Assembly: GCA_013203755.1 (NCBI GenBank)
Contig: JABMPI010000364.1
Span: 1 to 15,231, forward strand
Reading direction: 5' to 3'
DNA from: Bacteroidota bacterium
Lineage (GTDB): Bacteria; Bacteroidota; Bacteroidia; Bacteroidales; Prolixibacteraceae
DNA: 15,231 nucleotides
This document shows, one piece after another, positions 1 through 7,098 of this stretch. Both the position numbers and the translations under genes were made by a program. The first letter of the stretch is position 1. Each line of letters starts with the position of its first letter. The notes under the pieces are model-generated. The model made no database searches and was not told the DNA's origin. It saw nothing but the letters and a program-made list of their open reading frames with translations.

Positions 1-129
1 CTCCATATTAATTAGTATTTTCTTGAATTCAGGAAGATCTTTTATATTGTCCATTAAAGGATCTTTTAATAGAGGAATAATTAGGTATGAATAGTTAGTT
101 TTCAATTAAAAAAATTCCATTTGTTCAAT
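1..129 (-). pseudogene. Decayed C-terminal fragment of a TPR/AraC-HTH-type regulator (partial at window edge)
   Basis: Read on the minus strand, 105 to 1 is open and encodes NYSYLIIPLLKDPLMDNIKD, followed by LPEFKKILINME, running off the window edge. The pattern DPLxDxIxxxPEFKxIL matches the C-terminal end of the large Bacteroidota family with an AraC-type HTH followed by TPR repeats. Upstream in the same frame lies IEQMEFF, which would continue the helical repeat, but a TAA at 108-106 interrupts it and a second TAA lies just before IEQ. No plausible complete N-terminus exists in the next 400 bases. I infer a broken gene; alternatively a short ORF starts at an internal ATG (60-58) and continues outside the window. 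The family assignment rests on a remembered motif, not a search. Confidence 0.42.
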
Positions 130-519
130 AACTTATTTTGTGTTCCCATGATAAGAATACTACTATTATTGCAGAAATGTTGCTAAACAATACTTCTAAA
201 CAACGTTACATATAAAATTAGTAAAAATTCCACCCTCAATAAATCTGACTTTTATTGGCATCGTTGCTCGCTATGTCTTTTAAATCCTTATCGGTAATCC
301 TAAATCAATTAAATATTGTATTTAACATATCACCACTAAATTTGTCCTTTAAAAAGAACTCTCACTTTAAAACAGAGCATAATATCAAAAACTAAAATCC
401 CAGTATTTCACTCAATTTCAACTAAGTAGACAAATATATTTTTACGGAAGTAGGATTACCTTTTTATCATTTTCGGAATATACATATAGACGACGCTAAA
501 AAAAAGAATACTTATGAAT
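130..519. other. Intergenic DNA, no gene recognised
   Basis: Very AT-rich. All six frames are broken by frequent stops, and I see no tRNA-like cloverleaf, repeat array or convincing promoter. It may be residue of the decayed regulator to the left, but no recognisable peptide continues beyond about position 129. Confidence 0.5.
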
Positions 520-560
520 CATGTATAGAAATCACGAAAGTCGTGTTTTTTCTATTCATG
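520..560 (+). terminator. Imperfect inverted repeat with T-run, terminator- or attenuator-like
   Basis: The core is CACGA-AAG-TCGTG (533-545) followed immediately by six T (546-551), a typical intrinsic-terminator shape on the plus strand. The symmetry extends outward imperfectly: ATAG (524-527) can pair with CTAT (552-555), and CATG (520-523) with CATG (557-560). It lies 39 nt before the start of the 599 gene, and no plus-strand gene ends upstream in the window. It could therefore be a leftover terminator of a lost gene, or an attenuator in the leader of the next gene. Confidence 0.45.
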
Positions 561-598
561 AAAATTAGAATGGAAGTTTAACTGATATAAACCAAGTT

Positions 599-1009
599 AT
601 GGAGCGAGCAGCTAAATTAATTCACAAAACAGACATGACCTATTTGCCAACAGCTTTCCCTGCACATTTTTATGGTATGCCCGATGGCAAAGTATACATA
701 GTTTATTCAAGATTTTACGAAGTTAAATTTGGCGAAACCGGAGTTGAATTTGTTTTTGCTGAACATAAGGAATTTTCTTACGACTATCTGTATGAAAAAA
801 TAATTCCTTACAATAGCACAAATAATAAAACACAAATATTTGCAGAAACTCTTGATAAACCTAATCCTAAGATTAATATTATAAAAATTAACAGGAGTTT
901 AAATTCCTACGGCGAAGCTTTAATTTTTTTAAATAAAATGGCTAGCAAAATGGAAAAGCCGAGAATTGAGCTTCCTGACAAGGTAAAAAATTACACCTTC
1001 TTTAATTAA
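599..1009 (+). CDS. Hypothetical protein, 136 aa
   Basis: I do not recognise this protein. It has no signal peptide or membrane segment and looks soluble and mixed alpha/beta. An aromatic-rich N-terminal half (residues 14-55, with many Tyr/Phe and the stretch HFYGMPDGKVYIVYSRFYEV) probably forms a beta-sheet. A basic middle (residues 70-105) and a short helix around 105-120 (EALIFLNKMASKMEK) follow. The first ATG is used because the frame is closed by a TAG at 566-568 and offers no other start in between; Met13 is an alternative. There is no Shine-Dalgarno, as is usual in this phylum, and no good -7 box. The nearest upstream feature is the hairpin at 520-560. The protein-like composition and length make a real gene likely, but with decayed neighbours on the left it could also be a fragment of something longer. 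Confidence 0.6.
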   Translation: MERAAKLIHKTDMTYLPTAFPAHFYGMPDGKVYIVYSRFYEVKFGETGVEFVFAEHKEFSYDYLYEKIIPYNSTNNKTQIFAETLDKPNPKINIIKINRSLNSYGEALIFLNKMASKMEKPRIELPDKVKNYTFFN

Positions 1010-1095
1010 CACCCCAATAATTAACTTTTATTTGAGCAATTTTATGAATTTCGTGTTATAGCAAATGCGTATTAATTTTATTGATATGCATTTAG

Positions 1096-1103
1096 TAATT
1101 TCG
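1096..1103 (+). promoter_or_regulatory. Putative -7 box for the 1129 gene
   Basis: TAATTTCG fits the Bacteroidota -7 consensus TAnnTTTG with one mismatch. A TTA at 1072-1074 stands 21 nt upstream where TTG would be ideal, so the -33 element is weak. The box ends 26 nt before the ATG at 1129. That matches the 23-31 nt seen for other genes in this window, and favours that start over the ATG at 1120 (17 nt). Confidence 0.4.
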
Positions 1104-1128
1104 AAGTTTATAATTTTAATTGAATAGG

Positions 1129-1731
1129 ATGAAAATATTAATAGTTGGTGGCAATGGTACCTTGGGTAAAAAAGTAACTGAACGCCTAAAAGAAAAACAT
1201 GAAGTATTAGTAGCCGGAAGAACAGGCGGCGACTTAAGAGTTGATATTACAGATAGCAATTCAATAAAAAACCTGTTTGAAAAAACCGGAAAATTGGATG
1301 CAATTGTGTCTACAGCAGGAGCGGCAAAATGGGCCCCTTTTGATACCATGAGCGAAGACGATTTTTACATTGGGATAAAAAGTAAGTTAATGGGACAGGT
1401 AAATCTGGTTCGAATTGGCAGAGATTATTTATCAAATGGCGGCTCAATTACACTTACAACGGGTATTTTAGGAGACGATCCCGTTGCAAATACAACCAAT
1501 GCAGCGATGGTAAACGGAGCCATTCACGGTTTTGTAAAAGCAGTTTCTCTGGAAATTAAAAACGATATTCGTGTAAATGCAGTTTCGCCAGGATTGGTTG
1601 AAGATTCAAAAGATAAATTTGGAGATTATTTCCCCGGGCACATTCCGGTTTCAATGGATAAAATGGTAAGCGGCTACATTAAAAGTGTTGAAGGAAAAGT
1701 GCGAGGTCAGGTTATTCGTATCTACGGGTAA
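1129..1731 (+). CDS. Small SDR-family (Rossmann-fold) protein without the canonical Tyr-x3-Lys
   Basis: A 200-residue protein starting MKILIVGGNGTLG, a glycine-rich NAD(P)-binding loop of the short-chain dehydrogenase/reductase fold. Further landmarks are the second-strand end VAGR (residues 28-31), the acidic VDITD (38-42), the fourth strand DAIVSTAG (57-64, the NNAG equivalent) and IRVNAVSPG (147-155, the cofactor-flanking motif). The catalytic region differs from classical SDRs. Where YxxxK is expected the sequence is NAAMVNG (124-130), giving Ala at the Tyr position and Gly at the Lys position, and the catalytic Ser region reads TTG (110-112). A compact ~200-aa SDR subfamily with this AMVNGA motif is, to my knowledge, widespread but not well characterised, so substrate and even dehydrogenase activity are uncertain. 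An ATG at 1120 would add three residues; promoter spacing favours 1129. It is convergent with rimO. Confidence 0.85.
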   Translation: MKILIVGGNGTLGKKVTERLKEKHEVLVAGRTGGDLRVDITDSNSIKNLFEKTGKLDAIVSTAGAAKWAPFDTMSEDDFYIGIKSKLMGQVNLVRIGRDYLSNGGSITLTTGILGDDPVANTTNAAMVNGAIHGFVKAVSLEIKNDIRVNAVSPGLVEDSKDKFGDYFPGHIPVSMDKMVSGYIKSVEGKVRGQVIRIYG

Positions 1732-1753
1732 GCATTTGGTTTCTGGTTATAAC

Positions 1754-1807
1754 AAAAAAGAACTGTTCCCTTTTCAAACTTGAAATAAAGGAGCAGTTCT
1801 TTCTTTT
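1754..1807. terminator. Bidirectional hairpin terminator between SDR gene and rimO
   Basis: AAAGAACTG (1757-1765) pairs perfectly with CAGTTCTTT (1794-1802), and an inner CCTTT/AAAGG pairing across a small internal loop extends the stem. The right side continues with T-rich sequence and the left side with an A-run (T-run on the minus strand). It can therefore end transcription from both convergent genes, SDR (plus) and rimO (minus). Confidence 0.75.
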
Positions 1808-1822
1808 ACTTACTACTTGCTA

Positions 1823-3130
1823 CTACTCAGAACTAACAACTTCTCCATACAAATCATAATCCTCAGAACCAGTAATTTTAACAGTTACAAAATCACCTTT
1901 TTTTAATTCTTTTTCTGAAGTAACTAACACTTCTCCATCAACTTCGGGAGAATCAAATTCGGTGCGACCAATATAAAAATCGCCTTCTTGTTTATCAACA
2001 ATTACTTTATACGTTTTTCCTATTTTTTGCTGATTTAAATCGGATGAAATTTGTTGCTGAATTTCCATAATTTCATCAGCGCGAGCTTGTTTTACCTCAT
2101 CCGACAAATCGTCTGCAAATTTATCTCCTGCATAAGTTCCCTCTTCTTGCGAATATGGGAAAACACCCAGCCGTTCAAACTTCTGCTCCTGCATAAATTG
2201 TTTTAACTCTTCAACATCTGCTTCAGTTTCACCCGGAAATCCAACCAACATAGTAGTTCGTAAAACAACCCCAGGCACTTCTTCCTTTATTTTTTGAATC
2301 AACGCCTCAGTCTCTTCCCGTGTTACATGGCGCATCATATTTTTTAACACCGGATTGGCAATGTGTTGTAGCGGCATATCCAGATATTTACAAACCTTAG
2401 GATTTTTACGCATAACAGGCAAAATATCCATCGGAAATTTGGTTGGATATAAATAGTGTAATCGAATCCACTCAATTCCATCCACTTCCGAAATTTGAGT
2501 TATCAATTCTGCCAGCTGAGTTTTACCATAAATATCTATTCCGTAGTACGACAAATCCTGAGCAATAATCAGCAGTTCCTTAACTCCCTTTTTTGCCAGA
2601 TATCTGGTCTCTTTTATTAAATTTTCTATTGTTTTTGATTTGTGTGTGCCAGTCATTTTTGGTATAGCACAAAATGAACACGAACGGTTACAGCCTTCCG
2701 AAATTTTTAAATAAGCAAAATGTGAAGGTGTGGTAATTTTACGTTCGTAAATGTATTCGGGATGGTAAGTCACTTTCAGCTCATCAACCATGGCTTTCAT
2801 ATCGAACTTACCAAAGTATTTATCTACTTCAGGAATTTCAGTTTCTAAATCTTTTTGGTAGCGCTCCGACAGGCAGCCCATTACAAAAAGGTTGCCAATA
2901 TCTCCGCGTTTTTTGGCTGCTGCATAATCCAGAATCATATCTACCGACTCTTGTTTGGCATCACCAATAAATCCACATGTGTTTATAAAAACGGCATCAA
3001 AACCAGTTTCATTTGAATCATGAAGAACTTCAAACTTTCCCCTCTCCAATTGATTCAATAAAACCTCAGAATCCATCAGGTTTTTCGAACACCCCATCGT
3101 AATCACATTTACACGCTTCTTTGCCATCAT
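1823..3130 (-). CDS. rimO: Ribosomal protein uS12 methylthiotransferase RimO
   Basis: A radical-SAM enzyme that adds a methylthio group to the beta-carbon of a conserved aspartate of ribosomal protein S12, using two [4Fe-4S] clusters and SAM. The 435 aa match the family's length. The N-terminal UPF0004 domain carries its three cluster cysteines, C14 (TMGCSKN), C52 (NTCGF) and C86 (MGCLS). The radical-SAM CxxxCxxC is C147-C151-C154 (EGCNRSCSFC). A C-terminal TRAM domain (about 370-435) ends with DYDLYGEVV. The GCSKNLMDSE opening and this TRAM ending distinguish RimO from the tRNA enzymes MiaB and MtaB. Two ATGs occur in tandem (3130 and 3127), so the first residue is ambiguous by one codon. 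It stands alone: the creatininase gene upstream is closed by its own terminator. A weak -7-like TTTCTTTG lies at 3174-3167 and a small hairpin (TTCAGC/GCTGAA, 3142-3158) in the leader. Confidence 0.96.
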   Translation of the reverse strand: MMAKKRVNVITMGCSKNLMDSEVLLNQLERGKFEVLHDSNETGFDAVFINTCGFIGDAKQESVDMILDYAAAKKRGDIGNLFVMGCLSERYQKDLETEIPEVDKYFGKFDMKAMVDELKVTYHPEYIYERKITTPSHFAYLKISEGCNRSCSFCAIPKMTGTHKSKTIENLIKETRYLAKKGVKELLIIAQDLSYYGIDIYGKTQLAELITQISEVDGIEWIRLHYLYPTKFPMDILPVMRKNPKVCKYLDMPLQHIANPVLKNMMRHVTREETEALIQKIKEEVPGVVLRTTMLVGFPGETEADVEELKQFMQEQKFERLGVFPYSQEEGTYAGDKFADDLSDEVKQARADEIMEIQQQISSDLNQQKIGKTYKVIVDKQEGDFYIGRTEFDSPEVDGEVLVTSEKELKKGDFVTVKITGSEDYDLYGEVVSSE

Positions 3131-3289
3131 TAAAATTTTATTTCAGCCATTCGCTGAATTTGGCTACAAAGAAAAGGTTTTTTTGTCTGAATTTAGTAAT
3201 GATGGGATTCATGTTAAATCTCATTCCCTTGAAATAAGAAATCTTCGGTAAAGATGTCATGGATTTCCATCATTGCAGGAATAACAGAA

Positions 3290-3323
3290 CAAAAAAATTA
3301 CCACATCTTTAAAGTTGTGATAA
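3290..3323 (-). terminator. Intrinsic terminator of the creatininase-family gene
   Basis: On the minus strand TTATCACA pairs with TGTGGTAA (eight pairs, one a G-U wobble) around an inner CTTTAAAG, followed directly by seven T (3297-3291). As DNA the element is a near-perfect 26-bp palindrome (3298-3323). It lies about 40 nt past the stop of the 3365-4243 gene and separates it from rimO. Confidence 0.8.
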
Positions 3324-3364
3324 TTCTTTATTCAGTTAACTGACCAACGATCACTACCTCTTCC

Positions 3365-4243
3365 CTACTGTTTTGTTTTCAACGGATTTTCAGCTTCGTT
3401 AAAAAATTGCTTTTGCAATTCAGGAACAGTAGTATCCGCTTTTACCAATTGAATCATTTCAACCAACTGCTTAACCGTTTCGTTTATCAGCAACTCCCCT
3501 GCTTCGGGATTGGCTTTAGAACCGTCGCCACCATAATGATTTGGAAAACTGGCATACCACCAAATTCCGCTGTAGATATAATCTAAATGATTCATCCGCT
3601 CTAAATCTACTCCCGACTGCTGACTTGCTCTCTCTGGGTGTGTTAAATCCGGTTGTGCTGCCGTCATTTCTGATGTTTCACTGTTTCCGGCATGTGCATC
3701 AAATTTATCAACCTGACTTAATTCCACCGCTTTTTTCTCCACTTCTGCATTTGCTTTCGGACGAAACCAATACAAAGAATAATCGCGTGGTTCCGATAAT
3801 TGAGCCATTCCAAAGAAATTTAAAAAGGCATTGTTTCCACCGTGTCCATTCACCAAAATTATCTTTTCAAAACCATTGCGATTTAATTCATCCAACGTTT
3901 CCTGTAAAATTTTCCAAATCAATTCGGGACTGTAAGCAATTGTTCCCGGCTGATGCCGTGCTTCATTTATCTGGCTAAAATAATACATCGGAAAAACAAC
4001 TGCATATTCCTGTCCTGCCGCACGCAGTGCATACTCACGCGATAAGTAAACATCGGTTCCCAAGGGTAATTGAGCCCCATGTTTTTCCATTACACCAATA
4101 GGAATTATACAGGTTTTTGAACTTTTTTCAACTGCCTTTATAAAATCGGGAGCGGTTAATTCTTCCAATTGAAAAGGAATTTCTTGTGCAAACAGTACAC
4201 TTCCGGTAAACACAAAGAATAAAACAAAAATTAGCTTGTACAT
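3365..4243 (-). CDS. Secreted creatininase-family amidohydrolase-like protein
   Basis: A 292-aa protein of the creatininase/creatinine amidohydrolase fold, a divalent-metal-dependent amidohydrolase family. A hydrophobic signal peptide spans residues 1-19 (ending VLFAQ), so it should be exported, probably to the periplasm; most characterised creatininases are cytoplasmic. Metal-site motifs are present in order: E53 and H55 (GVMEKHG), D64 (LGTD), H134 (NGHGGNN) and E189 in HAGNSETS (184-191). All expected ligands seem intact, so I expect activity. The substrate is unlikely to be creatinine; relatives act on various lactams, formamides and cofactor precursors (for example MftE in mycofactocin maturation). 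It has its own promoter (4304-4274) and terminator (3290-3323), and is divergent from the ceramidase-family gene, which is also directed to the envelope. Confidence 0.9.
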   Translation of the reverse strand: MYKLIFVLFFVFTGSVLFAQEIPFQLEELTAPDFIKAVEKSSKTCIIPIGVMEKHGAQLPLGTDVYLSREYALRAAGQEYAVVFPMYYFSQINEARHQPGTIAYSPELIWKILQETLDELNRNGFEKIILVNGHGGNNAFLNFFGMAQLSEPRDYSLYWFRPKANAEVEKKAVELSQVDKFDAHAGNSETSEMTAAQPDLTHPERASQQSGVDLERMNHLDYIYSGIWWYASFPNHYGGDGSKANPEAGELLINETVKQLVEMIQLVKADTTVPELQKQFFNEAENPLKTKQ

Positions 4244-4273
4244 CAGATTTTAGGTTTAAGTTAAAACTTTTTC

Positions 4274-4304
4274 CAAAAATAGAATGTTCCGCTTACTTTA
4301 CCAA
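4274..4304 (-). promoter_or_regulatory. Bacteroidota promoter for the creatininase-family gene
   Basis: On the minus strand TTG (4304-4302) is followed after exactly 20 nt by TATTTTTG (4281-4274), a perfect TAnnTTTG -7 box. The box ends 31 nt before the ATG at 4243. Spacing and both boxes fit the promoter recognised by the Bacteroidota primary sigma factor. Confidence 0.75.
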
Positions 4305-4635
4305 TGATTTTCTATTTTTATATTTAAAAGCAAATTCATGCAAATTGTAATAGCACACTGGCTTTAAATCCTGGCGGCTTGATACGAATTATTGAATTGC
4401 TAATAAATTGCTTACCAAACGATTCAATCGCTGTAATTACAGTCGATTTTGATTTAATTCAGAAAAGAATTAAACCCTTATCAAGGTCTGCAGTTAATAA
4501 AATCGGAATTCTATCCTTAGCAAAGTATTAAAGATCCCTACTAAAGCATAGTGAACAAAAACTTATTCGTTAAACCCAATAATTCATTTTTCATCCCAAA
4601 TAATTATTTTCTATTTTTTAATTCTCATTATTTGA
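4305..4635. other. Divergent intergenic region, no gene recognised
   Basis: Between the two divergent hydrolase genes. One plus-strand frame stays open from 4328 to a TAA just after 4529 (about 67 codons; internal peptide NPGGLIRIIELLINCLPNDS), but it has no ATG and no family resemblance I can name, so I do not call it. No strong hairpin, repeat or operator-like palindrome was seen. Confidence 0.4.
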
Positions 4636-4643
4636 TATATTTA
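4636..4643 (+). promoter_or_regulatory. Possible -7 box for the ceramidase-family gene
   Basis: TATATTTA matches TAnnTTTG in seven of eight positions and ends 28 nt before the ATG at 4671, the distance seen for other genes here. No TTG stands at the right -33 distance, only T-rich DNA. Confidence 0.35.
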
Positions 4644-4670
4644 TACTGATGATTAGCAAATTATTCAACA

Positions 4671-6188
4671 ATGAAAAAAATATTAAAAGGACTGTTCGTA
4701 TTTCTCCTCGTTTTGATAGTAGTTGGATTTATAACCTTTAAATATCAAATCCGCGACCGCCATTCAGGTTATAATCTTGATTTAAAAATTACCAATTCAA
4801 CCGAAGGGCAAATTCAAGCTGGGTTTGCTGCAATGTCAATTACACCAGAGGTTGTAGATACATGGAACGATGTGGATAATAATTTTGAATACGAACCCAA
4901 AAAGGGGGATACTTTTAACGACAACAATAACAATGGCCAGTTTGATGCATATTGGATTGCAGGGTTTCACAGCAGCCGTGCCGCCAATGGAGTACACGAC
5001 TCGCTTTGGGCCAGAACAATGATTATAGACGATGGTACAACCCGGATTGCAATGGTTTCGCTTGACGCCATTGGATTCTTTCATGACCAGGTAGTTGACA
5101 TTCGGGAAAAATTACCAGCCGGGTTGAATATCGATTACTGTATGATTGCTTCCACCCATGTTCATGAAGCTCCTGATTTAATGGGAATCTGGGGTAACAG
5201 TCATTTCAAAAGTGGCGTAAACCCAGCTTATTTAGAGTTGGTTATTAACCAGGCTGTACTTTCTGTTGAAACGGCAGTTAAAAATATGGAACCAGTTACT
5301 TTGCACTTTTCTAAAGATGAAAAAAATGCTCAGATATTGGTAAAAGACACCAGAAAACCAGTGGTATACGATCCGGGAATGTATATAATTCAGGCAAAAA
5401 CGGCTGATGGCAACACAAAAGGTACTTTAGTTTCTTGGGCAGATCACCCCGAAACAGTATGGAGCAAAAATCTCTTGTTAACGTCTGATTTTCCTCACTA
5501 TTTCAGAAAAGGTGTTGAAGACAGAATCGGCGGAACATGTGTTTATTTAAACGGAGCAGTTGGCGGATTAATGACTACCCATCCGTCAATTGCGGTTAAG
5601 CACCCGGTTACTGGAAAAGAAATCTTTGATGCCGGGTTTGAAAAAGCTGAAGCTCAAGGAGAAACGCTGGCTAATATTGCTGCAAATGCTATTCTGAATT
5701 CAAAAGATTCAATTTCAAAAGGAGCCATAAAATTATTGGCAAAAACGTTTACTCTTCCTTTTGATAATACTATGTTTAGAATTGCTGGAGTTGTAGGAGT
5801 TTTGGATCGTGGCATGGTTGCCAACTGGTCGGTTCGCACAGAAATGGCGGCTTTTAAAATTGGGCCGGCATCGTTTTTAACCATTCCGGGAGAGATTTAT
5901 CCGGAAATTATTAATGGTGGAATTGTGGCTCCTGAAGGTCAGGATTTTGAAATTGATCCGATTGAAATACCTCCTTTAAGAAGTCAAATGTCGGGTGATT
6001 TTAAATTTGTTTTTGGCCTGGCGAACGATGAAATTGGATATATAATTCCTAAAAGTGAATGGGACAATGAAGAGCCATGGCTTTGGAATTCTGAATCGGA
6101 TTTTTATGGTGAAGAAAACTCTGCTGGTCCGGAAACAGCGCCAATTATTCATAAAATGGGAATGAAACTATTGTCCGATCTAAAATAA
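4671..6188 (+). CDS. Neutral/alkaline ceramidase-family hydrolase, membrane-anchored or exported
   Basis: A 505-aa protein resembling the N-terminal catalytic domain of neutral/alkaline non-lysosomal ceramidases, zinc enzymes that hydrolyse the amide bond of ceramide. Residues 7-23 form a hydrophobic segment after a Lys-rich start (MKKILKG), with no clear cleavage site, so an uncleaved inner-membrane anchor facing the periplasm is likely. The domain begins with AGFAAMSITPE (50-60). Candidate metal-site motifs are STHVHEAP (H163, H165), DHPE (H259) and TIPGEIYPE (E408, Y410). A Ca-loop-like Asp/Asn-rich insert occurs at 80-92 (DTFNDNNNNGQFD). The region expected to carry the serine of true ceramidases reads NGAVGGLMTTH (294-304), so substrate assignment is uncertain. 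The family is broad and many bacterial members are untested; Bacteroidota make sphingolipids, so a sphingolipid-related role is possible. Monocistronic, with a terminator at 6236-6257. Confidence 0.85.
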   Translation: MKKILKGLFVFLLVLIVVGFITFKYQIRDRHSGYNLDLKITNSTEGQIQAGFAAMSITPEVVDTWNDVDNNFEYEPKKGDTFNDNNNNGQFDAYWIAGFHSSRAANGVHDSLWARTMIIDDGTTRIAMVSLDAIGFFHDQVVDIREKLPAGLNIDYCMIASTHVHEAPDLMGIWGNSHFKSGVNPAYLELVINQAVLSVETAVKNMEPVTLHFSKDEKNAQILVKDTRKPVVYDPGMYIIQAKTADGNTKGTLVSWADHPETVWSKNLLLTSDFPHYFRKGVEDRIGGTCVYLNGAVGGLMTTHPSIAVKHPVTGKEIFDAGFEKAEAQGETLANIAANAILNSKDSISKGAIKLLAKTFTLPFDNTMFRIAGVVGVLDRGMVANWSVRTEMAAFKIGPASFLTIPGEIYPEIINGGIVAPEGQDFEIDPIEIPPLRSQMSGDFKFVFGLANDEIGYIIPKSEWDNEEPWLWNSESDFYGEENSAGPETAPIIHKMGMKLLSDLK

Positions 6189-6235
6189 TATTTCCTCTTG
6201 TGTCTTGTATCTAGATTCTTTGTCTACGTTACTTA

Positions 6236-6257
6236 AATTCCAAAAGAATTATTTTTT
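6236..6257 (+). terminator. Weak intrinsic terminator after the ceramidase-family gene
   Basis: AATTC (6236-6240) and GAATT (6246-6250) form a 5-bp stem with loop CAAAA, followed by A and six T (6252-6257). The stem is short and AT-rich, so efficiency is doubtful. The 10-mer CAAAAGAATT recurs at 6281-6290. Confidence 0.45.
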
Positions 6258-6369
6258 AATCTACCAAAATACGGTTTCTTCAAAAGAATTGTGCAATTGA
6301 GAAAAATATGCAGTAAATTTACAAAACCAATTCTTGATTGTTTATTTGTGATAACATCAGTGATTTTAA

Positions 6370-7098
6370 ATGCCAAAATCTAATATCATGAAAACAGAAA
6401 AACTACTCAAAGTTTGTGGCTCAATAACAAAAACAGAGTCATTAATCCCAATTCAATTTAATATTTTAGAGCAATCGTGGATAGCAGAAGCCAATTTGCC
6501 TTATTCGCATTACTATGGACAAGTACCTAAAAAGGCAAAACCAAATTCAGTGTTCCTATTCACCAAACGGTTCTTTTCGTTAGAAGAAGTTTTACGATTC
6601 TCCATCGCTATTGAAGGATACTCGGATAAACTAAATATTGCCAGTGCTACAATAGAACACCAGAACAGACAATATCCTGCCATTAGAATTAAAAAATTTC
6701 CTGACTATGAACACTTGCATTTATTGCAAAAATGTTTTGTTCAGCAGGGAGTGGAACTTGGAACAAAAGTAAATTTTGTAACCAAAGCAAAAACTGTGAT
6801 TAATAAATGTTTCGAATTACAGGAACTGGACGAAGACATTTATTTAGACAATGAAGATGAAAACAAAGGGTACATTTTTGTTCAGAAAAGAATAGATCGG
6901 GATAATTTTGATAAACTAATCTTAAAAGTAAAGAACAACGGTAACTGTAAGTTTTTCGATGCAGTACCTGGAGGTCTTATTATTGATTCCAAATCGAAAG
7001 ATATAATCCGGATTTTTGCGGAAGGATTAAATCTCGAACTCTTAAAATGCATTAAATACGAGTTGAGGATGAATTTTGAAAGCTATTTAGGCGATTGA
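6370..7098 (+). CDS. Hypothetical protein, 242 aa, with apparent internal duplication
   Basis: I do not recognise the family. The protein has no signal peptide or membrane helix and appears cytoplasmic. It seems to contain two related halves. FxxKR occurs at residues 62-67 region (VFLFTKR) and 168-174 (YIFVQKR). Each is followed by an acidic helix (FFSLEEVLRF; IDRDNFDKLI), then an IRI strand (105-107; 213-215), then a Leu-rich helix (YEHLHLLQKCF; LNLELLKCIKY). The offset between matched positions is constant at 107-108 residues. The start could be 6370 (MPKSNIMKTEK) or the ATG at 6388. A -7-like TTTATTTG (6341-6348) ends 22 nt before 6370, mildly favouring it. The gene ends in an inverted repeat (7095-7148) that probably terminates it before the patatin gene. 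Confidence 0.75.
   Translation: MPKSNIMKTEKLLKVCGSITKTESLIPIQFNILEQSWIAEANLPYSHYYGQVPKKAKPNSVFLFTKRFFSLEEVLRFSIAIEGYSDKLNIASATIEHQNRQYPAIRIKKFPDYEHLHLLQKCFVQQGVELGTKVNFVTKAKTVINKCFELQELDEDIYLDNEDENKGYIFVQKRIDRDNFDKLILKVKNNGNCKFFDAVPGGLIIDSKSKDIIRIFAEGLNLELLKCIKYELRMNFESYLGD

Noticed and set aside
1116..1349. 77-codon minus-strand frame opposite the SDR gene
   Set aside because: It is antisense to the glycine-rich cofactor-binding region, with no features of its own.
3142..3158. Small hairpin TTCAGC/GCTGAA in the rimO leader as a riboswitch
   Set aside because: It is a single 6-bp stem without conserved riboswitch architecture; it is noted only under rimO.
3541..3978. 145-codon plus-strand frame opposite the creatininase gene
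   Set aside because: It overlaps the conserved metal-binding region of the minus-strand gene and looks like low-complexity antisense translation.
4328..4529. Open frame of about 67 codons in the divergent intergenic region
   Set aside because: It has no ATG, no promoter-to-start arrangement and no recognisable homology; a frame this long can arise by chance.
6241..6290. Direct repeat CAAAAGAATT at 6241-6250 and 6281-6290 as a possible regulator site
   Set aside because: Only two AT-rich 10-mers, and the first copy is already accounted for as the loop and stem of a terminator.
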